This document shows, in pieces, positions 1 to 7,538 of a stretch of 32,172 bases of DNA. The position numbers were made by a program, and so were the translations under genes. The stretch comes from Flemingiibacterium sp045636265 (GTDB lineage Bacteria > Bacillota > Clostridia > Oscillospirales > CAG-272). Every line of letters begins with the position of its first letter. Within the stretch, counting starts at the first letter, position 1. The notes under the pieces were generated by a model that worked only from the letters and a program-made list of their open reading frames with translations, did no database searches and was not told the origin of the DNA. The DNA lies in the NCBI GenBank assembly GCA_045636265.1, contig JAZTXD010000057.1:1-32172 (forward strand). The letters are read 5' to 3'.

Positions 1-141
1 CGAATTCACGAACAAGAATGGCGCGACCAATCTGATCAAAAACCCGATGCTCACGCTGATCAACGATCTCGACCGCGATGCGCTTGCATACTGGCGCGAT
101 CTCGGACTGACTCCGGCGGGTCTGAAAAAGATCAATGAGCA
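1..141. repeat. Terminal direct repeat, copy 1 (circular contig overlap)
   Basis: These 141 bases are identical to the last 141 bases of the window. A perfect overlap of this size at both ends is what an assembler leaves when it walks round a circular (or circularly permuted) molecule. The small terminase reading frame runs through the join without a break, so the genome is complete at 32,031 unique bases. A genuine short terminal repeat is less likely because the ends fall inside a gene. Confidence 0.95.
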
Positions 142-199
142 TGCAGTAAAGAACAGCAAGAAGAATCCGCTGGAGGAGGCACTTGCATCGCTTGGCTAA
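1..199 (+). CDS. terS: Terminase small subunit, 3' part (continues from the window end)
   Basis: This is the C-terminal part of the small terminase whose start is at 31871; in this window the frame is read from base 2. The joined protein is 119 residues, a usual length for the P27-type small terminases found beside HK97-like heads. The visible text contains the pattern 'NPMLTLINDLDRDALAYW' followed by 'LGLTPAGLKKI', which resembles the C-terminal part of that family. TerS binds phage DNA at the packaging start and loads the large subunit. The stop codon overlaps the TTG start of the large terminase by 17 bases, which suggests translational coupling. Confidence 0.85.
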   Translation, partial: EFTNKNGATNLIKNPMLTLINDLDRDALAYWRDLGLTPAGLKKINEHAVKNSKKNPLEEALASLG

Positions 200-1922
200 G
201 AAGGCATATCGACACATCGCGGAAGAGTATGCACGCGATTTGATTTCGGGAAAGCGGAAAGCCGGAAAAGACCGAATCCATGCAGCCGTCCGCTTTATGG
301 ACGATCTGAAGCGCGATGATCTAGAGCTGCGCACAAAGGAGCCGGATCTTGTCATCGGCATCATCGAGAAGACGATGGTACATCGGCAGGGCGAGCGGCT
401 TGATGGCACATCGCTTGCCGGCACGGCGCTGATCCTGGAGCCGTGGGAGATCTTCATCGTCTACAATGTCCTCGGCTTTTACTACAAAGGCACAAACGAA
501 CGCCGCTACAAAGAGGCGTTTATTTTTATCCCCAGAAAGAACGGCAAGACCACCTTCGTCGCAGCCTTTGCGTGGGGTGTGGCAATTCTGGAGCGGGCAT
601 CGAATTCGACGATCTACATCACCGCTGCCTCGGCGCGGCAGGCTTGCCAAAGCTTTGAGTTTATCGTGAACTCGCTGACCTACAAGGAGATGCTGCAAGA
701 CTTCCGCGTCAGAGACAACAACGCAGAGCATTCGCTCCGCTGCAAGTTCTCCGACGGAAGCGGCATCCATATCGAGGCGCTTGCCTCAAACCCCGGTGTG
801 CAGGACTCGCTGAACTGCAATATTGCAATCGCTGACGAGCTGCATGCCTTCAAATCTCCGGCACAGTACAACCGCTTCAAGGAGGCCATGAAGGCATACA
901 CCAACAAACTGATGATCGGCATCACTACCGCCGGCGACAATGTCAACAGCTTTTGTTACCAGCGGCTTGAATACGCTACAAAGGTCGTATCCGGTGCGGT
1001 GAGGGATGACTCGCTTTTCGTGTTTATCTCTCGCGCAGATCAGGATGAAAACGGAGATGTTGACTACCTGAGCGCAGAGCAGCACGAAAAAGCGAATCCC
1101 TCCTACGGCATTACGATCCGCCCGGCAGACATGATGCAAGAGGCGCTGCAAGCGCAGAACGATCCGCAGCAGCGCAAGGACTTTTTGTCTCGCTCGCTCA
1201 ACATCTACACCTCCGCGCAGCGCGCGTATTTTGATGTCGATGAATTCAAGCGAAGCGATGGAAAGTACGATTGGACGCTGAACGATCTCGCAAAGCTCAA
1301 GGTTGACTGGTACGGCGGCGCGGATCTCTCTAAGTTGCACGACCTCACGGCGGCGGCGCTATACGGAAATTATCGCGGCGTTGATATCGTGATACCGCAC
1401 GCATTTTTCCCGATTGTCGCCGCGCACAAAAAGGCAGACGAGGACGGCATTCCTCTCTTTGGCTGGCAGGATGACGGCTGGCTGACAATGTGCAATGCGC
1501 CGACAGTCAACCACGCAGATGTCGTTAAGTGGTTTGAGACGATGAGAATCCGAGGCTTTAAGATCAAGCAAGTCGGTCACGATCGCAAATTCTGCCGTGA
1601 GTATTTTATCGGCATGAAGTCTGCCGGCTTTAACATCATTGATCAGCCGCAGTATTTTTATAAAAAGTCAGAGGGCTTCCGCCACATTGAGACTGCCGTC
1701 AAAAATGGCGCGCTGTACTATCTGCACAGCGAGGCGTTTGAGTATTGCGTTGGCAATGTCAGCGCAATCGAGAAGACCGATGACATGATCCAATACGAAA
1801 AAGTCCGGACTACGCAGCGCATCGATATTTTCGATGCTGCTGTTTTTGCGTGCGTCCGATATCTCGAAAACATGACGCGCTCACAAAAGGCGAAGTCGTG
1901 GTGGGGGGAAAGTAAAAAATGA
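183..1922 (+). CDS. terL: Terminase large subunit
   Basis: Packaging motor ATPase and nuclease that cuts concatemers and pumps DNA into the prohead. At 579 residues it matches HK97-like large terminases. The Walker A-like motif PRKNGKT is at about residues 117-123 and the Walker B-like IAIADE at 214-219. The C-terminal nuclease domain begins near GADLS (D381), with a further acidic site in FDAAVF near the end. The start is TTG, chosen because GGAGGAGG lies 3 to 10 bases upstream and an ATG-led version would lose conserved N-terminal sequence. It overlaps terS by 17 bases and portal by 4 (ATGA), so the packaging genes form one operon. Confidence 0.95.
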   Translation: MHRLAKKAYRHIAEEYARDLISGKRKAGKDRIHAAVRFMDDLKRDDLELRTKEPDLVIGIIEKTMVHRQGERLDGTSLAGTALILEPWEIFIVYNVLGFYYKGTNERRYKEAFIFIPRKNGKTTFVAAFAWGVAILERASNSTIYITAASARQACQSFEFIVNSLTYKEMLQDFRVRDNNAEHSLRCKFSDGSGIHIEALASNPGVQDSLNCNIAIADELHAFKSPAQYNRFKEAMKAYTNKLMIGITTAGDNVNSFCYQRLEYATKVVSGAVRDDSLFVFISRADQDENGDVDYLSAEQHEKANPSYGITIRPADMMQEALQAQNDPQQRKDFLSRSLNIYTSAQRAYFDVDEFKRSDGKYDWTLNDLAKLKVDWYGGADLSKLHDLTAAALYGNYRGVDIVIPHAFFPIVAAHKKADEDGIPLFGWQDDGWLTMCNAPTVNHADVVKWFETMRIRGFKIKQVGHDRKFCREYFIGMKSAGFNIIDQPQYFYKKSEGFRHIETAVKNGALYYLHSEAFEYCVGNVSAIEKTDDMIQYEKVRTTQRIDIFDAAVFACVRYLENMTRSQKAKSWWGESKK

Positions 1923-3085
1923 GTTTGTTTGACAAAAAGAAAAAAACGCGATCTGCGGTCTGGCTTACTGCGGCAGATGCGGACGATACGCTCTGCGTGA
2001 GCGGGTACACGCCGCTCGATCGCAACCCGGAAATCGTTGCAGGCTGCCGCCAGATTGCGCAGCTCATCTCGTCTATGACCATCTACCTGATGGCAAACAC
2101 AGAGCGCGGCGATGTTCGTATCGTCAACGAACTCAGCCGCACGGTGGATATATTCCCGTGCCGCACGATGACGCGCCGCACCTGGATGGACACCATCGTG
2201 ATGAACCTCTTGCTATACGGAAACGGCAACAGCGTTGTGCTGCCGCACACATCCGAGGGGTATCTCAACGAACTGGAACCCGTTGCTGCATCTCGCGTGC
2301 AGTTTGAGGCTGTCGGTCGCTCGGCCTATCGCGTGCTGATTGACGGTGCGCCGCATGAGCCGGAAAGCGTGCTGCATTTTATCCACAACCCGGATCGAGA
2401 TTATCCGTGGAAGGGTCAAGGCTTGCGCGTTGTGCTCCGCGATATCGCAGCCAACCTTCGGCAGGCTGCCGAAACGGAAAAAGGCTTCATGGCTTCCAAG
2501 TGGAAACCCAGCGTAATCGTCAAGGTTGACGCACTTACGGAAGAGTTTTCCTCGCCCGAAGGTCGCGAGCGTCTGTTGGAAAGCTATGTCAAAGGCGCAA
2601 AGGCTGGCGATCCCTGGCTGATTCCTGCGGAGCAGTTTTCTGTCGAGCAGATCAGACCGCTGTCTCTTTCCGATCTTGCAATCTCCGATGTTGTGCAGCT
2701 GGACAAGCGCACGGTCGCATCGATCCTTGGCGTGCCGCCGTTCGTTCTCGGCGTTGGAGAATACAACGCTGATGCATGGAATGCGTTCGTAAACAACACG
2801 GTTCGACCCATCGCGCAGGCGATCGAGCAGGAACTCACGCGCAAACTTCTGCTTTCGCCGAAGCTTTACTGGCGCTTCAACATTGCAAGCCTTTATAGCT
2901 ACGATCTGCGCACGACTGCGGATGTGTATAGCAACCTTTATGTGCGCGGCATGGTAACCGGCAACGAAGTGCGCGACAAAATCGGCATGGAGCCGCTGGA
3001 GGGGCTTGACGATCTGGTCATCCTTGAAAACTATATTCCGCTCGCGAAGATTGGCGAGCAGCTCAAACTGACGCAGGAGGTCTAA
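1919..3085 (+). CDS. Portal protein (HK97-like)
   Basis: Dodecameric ring at the capsid vertex through which DNA enters and leaves; it also docks terminase and the head-tail connector. The 388-residue length and position between terminase and prohead protease fit the HK97-type portal family. Supporting text includes 'HFIHNPDRDYPWKGQG' about a third of the way in, and 'LGVPPFVLGVGEYNADAWNAF' near residue 280, where this family has its LGVPP motif. The gene begins in the ATGA overlap with terL and is followed one base later by the protease gene. Confidence 0.93.
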   Translation: MSLFDKKKKTRSAVWLTAADADDTLCVSGYTPLDRNPEIVAGCRQIAQLISSMTIYLMANTERGDVRIVNELSRTVDIFPCRTMTRRTWMDTIVMNLLLYGNGNSVVLPHTSEGYLNELEPVAASRVQFEAVGRSAYRVLIDGAPHEPESVLHFIHNPDRDYPWKGQGLRVVLRDIAANLRQAAETEKGFMASKWKPSVIVKVDALTEEFSSPEGRERLLESYVKGAKAGDPWLIPAEQFSVEQIRPLSLSDLAISDVVQLDKRTVASILGVPPFVLGVGEYNADAWNAFVNNTVRPIAQAIEQELTRKLLLSPKLYWRFNIASLYSYDLRTTADVYSNLYVRGMVTGNEVRDKIGMEPLEGLDDLVILENYIPLAKIGEQLKLTQEV

Positions 3086-3086
3086 C

Positions 3087-3674
3087 ATGGACAGACAGCT
3101 GAGACAGATGCGATCCGTTGCATCGAAATTTGAAACGAGGGAAGCGGAAAATAACCTTTACATCGAGGGTTATTTTGCCGTGTTTAATACCATCTATGAA
3201 CTCTGGCCGGGTGCTACGGAGAGCGTTGCGCCGGGTGCTTTTTCTGAAGCGCTTGGCGACGATATCCGCGCACTCATTGACCACGAGACTCGTCTCGTGC
3301 TGGGCAGAAACAAAGCCTTTACGCTGGAATTGCGCGAAGATCAGGTCGGTCTTTGGGGTCGCATTACCATCAATCCGAACGATGGCGATGCGATGAACCT
3401 TTACGAACGAGTCAAGCGCGGCGATGTTGACCAGTGCAGTTTTGGCTTTGACATCCTTCAGGAGGACACCGAAGTCCGCGAAGATGGTTCTGTTCACTGG
3501 ACGATTGAGAGGGTCAAGCTGTACGAGGTCAGCGTGGTAACTTTCCCTGCATACGAAGAGACCTCCGTCAAAGCGAGAAAGCAGGATTTTGCGCAGATCC
3601 AGTCCCGCGAAACGGAGCACTGGCGGCAGCAGATGCGCAGCCGTCTGAAAGGAGAACACAATAATGGCACTTAA
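3087..3674 (+). CDS. Prohead protease (HK97 family, S78/U35-type)
   Basis: Serine protease packed in the prohead; it removes capsid N-terminal scaffold domains and then itself during maturation. The protein has 195 residues. The likely catalytic residues are His66 in 'LIDHETRLVLGR' and Ser118 in 'DQCSFGFD', the two signature blocks of the HK97 protease family. The N-terminal GYFAVFN block also fits. The gene overlaps the capsid gene by 11 bases, and that capsid protein has the N-terminal coiled-coil extension such a protease would remove. Confidence 0.93.
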   Translation: MDRQLRQMRSVASKFETREAENNLYIEGYFAVFNTIYELWPGATESVAPGAFSEALGDDIRALIDHETRLVLGRNKAFTLELREDQVGLWGRITINPNDGDAMNLYERVKRGDVDQCSFGFDILQEDTEVREDGSVHWTIERVKLYEVSVVTFPAYEETSVKARKQDFAQIQSRETEHWRQQMRSRLKGEHNNGT

Positions 3675-5028
3675 AGCACTGATGCTTCGCAAGCGCATCA
3701 CGGACGCAAACGCCGCCCTTGAAGAGCTGCGCGGCAAGGCTTCCGAGTTTGAGCGCAGAGAAGCAGAACTTGAAACCTCTATCAACGAGGCCGCAACCGA
3801 AGAAGAACGCTCCGCCGTTTCCGAAGCGGTCGAAGCATTTGAGACCGAGCGCGAACAGCACGAGACCGCCGTGGCGGATCTTGAGCGTCAGATCGGCGAA
3901 CTGGAGGAAGAACTCCGCAACGCGGAAGCACCCTCCGCACCGGCACAGACGCAGCCGGAAGAAGTAAGAAAAAAGGAGAATAAACCTATGAACACCAGAA
4001 AGTTTTTTGGCATGACTATGGAACAGCGCGATGCATTCTTTGCCGACGATTCCGTTAAGGAATTCCTCTCCCGCGCCCGCGAACTCGGCGCACAGCGCCG
4101 CAGCGTTTCCGGCGGCGAGCTGCTGATCCCCACCGTAGTTCTCGATCTGATCCGCGAACGCGTTTCCGAGTACTCCAAGCTTTATAAGCATGTTCTCGTC
4201 CGCAATGTCCCCGGCAAGGCTCGCCAGACCGTCATGGGCGCGATCCCCGAGGGCGTTTGGACTGAAATGTGCGCCAAGCTGTCTAACCTCGATTTCGTCT
4301 TCAACGCAGTCGAAGTTGACGGCTACAAGGTCGGCGGCTATGTTGCCGTTTGCAACGCCGTTCTTGAAGACAGCGACATCGCCCTCGCAGGCGAACTGAT
4401 CACCGCCATCGGTCAGGCTATCGGCCTCGCACTCGACAAGGCTATCCTTTACGGTACCGGCACGAAGATGCCTCTCGGTATCGTGACTCGTCTGGCACAG
4501 ACCGAAGATCCCGGCAACGAAGGTGCTCCCGAATGGGTCAACCTTTCCGCCTCCAATCTGATCGGCATCAGCGGCAAGACCGATTCCGCCCTCTTTAAGG
4601 CACTGGTCGAAGCCTCCGGCGCAGCAAAGAGCAGATACAGCACCGGCAGCAAGTTCTGGGCAATGAACGAAACCACCTACGCAAAGCTGCTCGCCAACGC
4701 AGTCGGCGTTAACGCCGCAGGTGCTATCGTTTCCGGCATGGGTGCTGCGATGCCCATCATCGGCGGCGCTATCGAAGTCCTGAACTTTATCCCCGCTGAT
4801 GTTATCATCGGCGGCTACGGCGATCTGTATCTCCTCGCAGAGCGCGCAGGCGCTTCCGTCGCACAGAGCGAGCATGTCCGCTTCATCGAAGACCAGACCG
4901 TCTTCAAGGGTACCGCACGCTATGACGGCCTGCCCGTTATCGCCGACGGCTTCGTCGCTATCGGCATCGGCGGCGCTGCTCCCACCGCAGGCGCAGTCAC
5001 CTTCGCCGGTGTTTCCAGCGATATCTAA
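3664..5028 (+). CDS. Major capsid protein with N-terminal scaffold (delta) domain
   Basis: HK97-fold shell subunit, 454 residues. Residues 1 to about 105 are charged and Glu/Ala-rich, a coiled-coil delta domain that serves as built-in scaffold in this family. The capsid fold proper starts near residue 109 and includes 'GGELLIPTVVLDLI' and 'YKVGGYVAVCNAVLEDS'. The C-ending codons are more uniform than in neighbouring genes, as expected for a highly expressed gene. A strong ribosome site sits just before in-frame Met109, so a shorter product made without the delta domain is possible. The prohead protease would be expected to cut near the same boundary. Confidence 0.94.
   Translation: MALKALMLRKRITDANAALEELRGKASEFERREAELETSINEAATEEERSAVSEAVEAFETEREQHETAVADLERQIGELEEELRNAEAPSAPAQTQPEEVRKKENKPMNTRKFFGMTMEQRDAFFADDSVKEFLSRARELGAQRRSVSGGELLIPTVVLDLIRERVSEYSKLYKHVLVRNVPGKARQTVMGAIPEGVWTEMCAKLSNLDFVFNAVEVDGYKVGGYVAVCNAVLEDSDIALAGELITAIGQAIGLALDKAILYGTGTKMPLGIVTRLAQTEDPGNEGAPEWVNLSASNLIGISGKTDSALFKALVEASGAAKSRYSTGSKFWAMNETTYAKLLANAVGVNAAGAIVSGMGAAMPIIGGAIEVLNFIPADVIIGGYGDLYLLAERAGASVAQSEHVRFIEDQTVFKGTARYDGLPVIADGFVAIGIGGAAPTAGAVTFAGVSSDI
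3973..3990 (+). promoter_or_regulatory. Internal ribosome-binding site and in-frame ATG in the capsid gene
   Basis: An AAGGAG ribosome site stands nine bases before ATG codon 109 of the capsid frame. The spacing is as good as at genuine gene starts in this genome. The position coincides with the junction between the coiled-coil scaffold part and the capsid fold. Whether it is used cannot be told from the sequence. It could also mark a past fusion of separate scaffold and capsid genes. Confidence 0.5.
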
Positions 5029-5044
5029 AGCGAGGTGATATGCC

Positions 5045-5329
5045 TTGACCGCTGCTGATATTTTGACGATTCTCAAAATCGACCTCCAAATCTCATCCTC
5101 CGCGCTCGATGAGTATCTGCGTGGGCTGATCGATGCGGCTAGGGCATTTATTATCCGCGAGGGCATCACCCTCGCGGATACTCCGGAAGATGCACAGCTC
5201 GTCGAGATGTACGCTGCATATCTTTACCGCAGCCGCCGCGACACTGCTATGCAGATGCCGCGCATGCTGCGATGGGCGCTCAATAATCGCCTTTTCGGCG
5301 CGAAAGCGAGGGAGAAAGTCGATGGATGA
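5045..5329 (+). CDS. Head-tail connector (gp6-like adaptor)
   Basis: Small 94-residue helical protein of the gp6-like DNA-packaging/connector family, which forms a ring under the portal. The opening pattern (ILTILKIDLQISSSALDEYL, then IDAARAFI) and the later 'VEMYAAYLYRSRRD' fit the helix arrangement of the family. The TTG start is preceded by GAGGTGA at seven bases. It follows the capsid gene directly and overlaps the next joining gene by eight bases, the normal order in HK97-like head modules. Confidence 0.8.
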   Translation: MTAADILTILKIDLQISSSALDEYLRGLIDAARAFIIREGITLADTPEDAQLVEMYAAYLYRSRRDTAMQMPRMLRWALNNRLFGAKAREKVDG

Positions 5330-5627
5330 TCTTCTCGTTTTGATCGGCATGACCTACGAGCCGAACGCGCTCGGAGTCATGATCGCGACCGAGGCCCGTG
5401 TTCCCGTTTGGGCGCACATTGAGTCAGCCAGCCGAAGCGAGTGGTATCGCGCCGGCATGGTCGGTCATCAAGCGGAAGTTGTTGCGATCACGAACGCGGC
5501 GAACTACATGGGCGAACAGACGGCAGAACTGAACGGAAAGCGTTATGCAATCTACCGGACATATCGCCCGGAGAACAGCGACGAGATCGAGCTGTATCTG
5601 GAGGAAAAACTGGGAGCGCGGCAATGA
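5322..5627 (+). CDS. Head closure / head-tail joining protein
   Basis: A 101-residue protein in the position of the stopper or head-tail joining protein (HK97 gp7 / SPP1 gp16 type). Motifs typical of this small beta-barrel family are visible: 'VWAHIESASRSEWYRAG', and 'RYAIYRTYRPENSDEIELYL' at the end. The frame is open further upstream, but the ATG at 5322 is preceded by GAGGGAG and gives the family length. It overlaps the connector gene by eight bases and the next gene by four. Confidence 0.75.
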   Translation: MDDLLVLIGMTYEPNALGVMIATEARVPVWAHIESASRSEWYRAGMVGHQAEVVAITNAANYMGEQTAELNGKRYAIYRTYRPENSDEIELYLEEKLGARQ

Positions 5628-6034
5628 GCACAGTCAATGTCACAAAGCTGGGCGATGAGATTCTCAAAAACCTTGAGATCTTCAAATCGGTCACCGTTGA
5701 TATCATGGAAGAAGCGGTTAATGAGACCGCTCGAAAGACTGTAGAAAAGCTGCGCGCCGACTCTCCAGAAGGTCGGCGCGGAAAGTACACAAAGGGTTGG
5801 ACATGGAAAAAAAACGGCGATGCGCGCGGCGCAAGGCGGTATGATGTCGTCGTTTGCCAAAAGGGCCACGAGTACTCTCTGACGCATCTTCTGGAAAATG
5901 GCCACGCGTTGGTACGCGGAGGCCGCAAGGTCGGCAGTTCTCCGCAAATCACGCATATCGCGCCCGCGGAGGAGTATGCAGCAGATCTGCTCTTCGATGA
6001 GATCGTGAGCAGAATTGAGCGAAGTATGAGGTGA
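5624..6034 (+). CDS. HK97 gp10-like head-tail / tail completion protein
   Basis: The 136-residue protein resembles the HK97 gp10 family, which helps complete the head-tail junction. The pattern of an N-terminal helix, 'RADSPEGRRGKYTKGW', then 'LTHLLENGHALVRGGR' and a closing 'HIAPAEEYAADLL', is characteristic. It starts in an ATGA overlap with the head-closure gene. An upstream extension in the same frame is ignored because it would run through the preceding gene. Confidence 0.85.
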   Translation: MSTVNVTKLGDEILKNLEIFKSVTVDIMEEAVNETARKTVEKLRADSPEGRRGKYTKGWTWKKNGDARGARRYDVVVCQKGHEYSLTHLLENGHALVRGGRKVGSSPQITHIAPAEEYAADLLFDEIVSRIERSMR

Positions 6035-6039
6035 GATCC

Positions 6040-6351
6040 TTGTCACTTGAAGACCTGAAAAACAAACTTGAGGCAACGGGTCTTCCCGTTGCTTATTATG
6101 CATTCCCGGTAGATAGCGCACCGCCGCTTCCGTTTATCTGCTATCTTTCTACGGGCAGCAGCAACTTTATCGCAGACGGTGAGGTTTACCAAGCGATCAA
6201 CGCTGTCGCTGTCGAGCTGTACTGTAAGCAGAAAGATCCGGCAACGGAGGCGCTTGTAGAGGCGGCGCTGCGCGGAATCCCTTGGGACAAAACCGAAACA
6301 TATCTCGACGACGAGCATTGCGTCGAGATTATTTACGAAATTGAGGTGTAA
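6040..6351 (+). CDS. Tail terminator-like protein
   Basis: About 103 residues, lying exactly where siphoviruses encode the tail terminator/completion protein, between the gp10-like gene and the major tail protein. The sequence contains 'FPVDSAPPLPFICYL', which recalls the P-P-FI-Y pattern of such proteins, and a mixed alpha/beta profile. Two starts are possible: GTG at 6031, overlapping the previous stop, and TTG at 6040. The TTG is preferred because GAGGTGA lies five bases before it. Function rests mainly on position. Confidence 0.65.
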   Translation: MSLEDLKNKLEATGLPVAYYAFPVDSAPPLPFICYLSTGSSNFIADGEVYQAINAVAVELYCKQKDPATEALVEAALRGIPWDKTETYLDDEHCVEIIYEIEV

Positions 6352-6354
6352 AAC

Positions 6355-6936
6355 ATGGCAGAAAACAAAGTTCAGTTTAATCTGAAGAATGTGCATTACG
6401 CACTTCTGACCGCATCGAACGAATCCGGCAAGGTTTCCTATGCTTGGGAGACCCCCATCGCCGTTCCCGGTGCTGTCACGCTGACGCTTGACCCGGCAGG
6501 CGATGTCACTCCCTTCTACGCAGACGGCGTTATCTATTACAGCGCAGTCAGCAATCAGGGCTACTCCGGCTCCCTTGAAATGGCCCGCTTCCCCGATCAG
6601 ATGCTTCAGGACATCTGGGGCTTTACCAAGGGCGACACCAGCAATGTTCTGACGGAAAATGCTTCCATCAACCCGAAAGACTTTGCACTGCTGTATCAGA
6701 TCGATGGCGATGCCGGCAATCAGTACTATGTTATGTACAACTGCACCGCCACCCGTCCCGGTGTTGGTTCTGCAACCACCACCGCCTCCAAAGAACCGCA
6801 GACGCAGACCACCAACCTGACCGCAGCAGCTCTGCTTGACGGCCGCGTTATGGCTCGCACCACCGCAACCACGCCCGACGATGTCAAGGGCGCATGGTTC
6901 TCTGCTGTTTACGAAGACACTACGGCTGACGGCTAA
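6355..6936 (+). CDS. Major tail protein
   Basis: Tail tube subunit of 193 residues, similar in length and composition to the phi13-type major tail proteins of Firmicutes siphoviruses. Thr- and Gly-rich stretches and the pattern 'VTPFYADGVIYYSAVSNQGYSG' then 'LEMARFPDQML' support this. Like the capsid gene it uses mostly C-ending codons, suggesting high expression. It is followed by the chaperone pair and the tape measure, the standard tail gene order. Confidence 0.9.
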   Translation: MAENKVQFNLKNVHYALLTASNESGKVSYAWETPIAVPGAVTLTLDPAGDVTPFYADGVIYYSAVSNQGYSGSLEMARFPDQMLQDIWGFTKGDTSNVLTENASINPKDFALLYQIDGDAGNQYYVMYNCTATRPGVGSATTTASKEPQTQTTNLTAAALLDGRVMARTTATTPDDVKGAWFSAVYEDTTADG

Positions 6937-6957
6937 ATAACATGGAGGAGGTGCGTT

Positions 6958-7341
6958 ATGGAGAAAACAGTTGTAATCGGCAATGAGACCTATCGGATGA
7001 GGGCTTCGGCTCTCATCCCCCGTCTCTATCGCGCAAAGTTTGGGCGCGATCTTATCACGGACATGCGCCGCCTGCAAGGCAAATACATGAAACTCGCCGA
7101 ACTCCCTGCCAACGCTTCGGAGGCAGAACGAGCAGAGGCGCAGCTCTCCGTGCTTGATCTAACCGTATTCGAAGACATCGCATGGCTGATGATTAAGCAC
7201 GCCGGAGAAAAAATCCCCGAATCGCCGGACGAATGGCTTGATAGCATCGACGGCGTTTTTTCGATTTATCAGATTTTGCCGGTGATTCTGTCGGTCTGGA
7301 ACGGCAACCAGAAGACAACGAGTACCGCAAAAAAAAAGTAA
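6958..7341 (+). CDS. Tail assembly chaperone, short form (gpG-like)
   Basis: A 127-residue chaperone that coats the tape measure while tail tube subunits assemble. It opens with 'VVIGNETYRMRASALIPRLYR', where this Firmicutes family has its 'RLYRAKFGRDLI' block, and ends in a Lys-rich tail encoded by a run of A. The ribosome site GGAGGAGG precedes the ATG. The last codons form a -1 slippery sequence, so part of translation should continue into the longer product. Confidence 0.85.
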   Translation: MEKTVVIGNETYRMRASALIPRLYRAKFGRDLITDMRRLQGKYMKLAELPANASEAERAEAQLSVLDLTVFEDIAWLMIKHAGEKIPESPDEWLDSIDGVFSIYQILPVILSVWNGNQKTTSTAKKK

Positions 7342-7535
7342 GGGAGACCACACGAGAACCTACTGGGGCAGAGTTCATGCTGCGCTGCGCGGAGTTGAAT
7401 CTCACCGATTCTGCGCTGCAGGGCATGACGATGGGCATGGTCTACGACATGCTGACCGAGCGGGCAAATGACAGAGAAGATTATCCGATCCGCGCTACGC
7501 AAGCGGATATTGATGCATATTTTGGAGGGGGCTAA
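6958..7535 (+). CDS. Tail assembly chaperone, -1 frameshift product (gpGT-like)
   Basis: Reading the short chaperone to the AAG at 7336-7338 and re-reading base 7338 in the -1 frame gives 65 further residues, so the fusion is about 192 residues. The added part includes 'EFMLRCAELNLTDSALQGM' and 'VYDMLTERANDREDYPI', compositionally normal protein that ends four bases before the tape measure start. No good ribosome site precedes an independent start in this frame. Frameshifted gpG/gpGT pairs are a conserved siphovirus feature; the product here is inferred from that and from the slip site. Confidence 0.8.
7332..7338 (+). promoter_or_regulatory. Programmed -1 ribosomal frameshift site A AAA AAG
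   Basis: The heptamer A AAA AAG lies in the zero frame immediately before the UAA stop of the short chaperone, inside a run of nine A residues. This is the same slippery sequence used in Escherichia coli dnaX. I do not see a single obvious stimulatory hairpin directly downstream, though the next 90 bases are rich in repeated CTGCGC words that could pair. Confidence 0.8.
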
Positions 7536-7538
7536 GTT

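Noticed and set aside
1..141. True short terminal repeats of a linear virion genome
   Set aside because: The repeat ends fall inside the small terminase gene and its length equals a common assembler k-mer size, so an assembly overlap of a circular molecule is the simpler reading.
3568..5169. 533-codon open frame on the minus strand opposite the capsid gene
   Set aside because: It is a shadow of the strongly biased codon use of the capsid gene. It has no ribosome site, a low-complexity Ala/Asp/Gly-rich product and no sensible place in the operon.
6043..7077. 344-codon minus-strand frame opposite the major tail protein
   Set aside because: It lies antisense to two well-supported tail genes and has no initiation signal or recognisable protein sequence.
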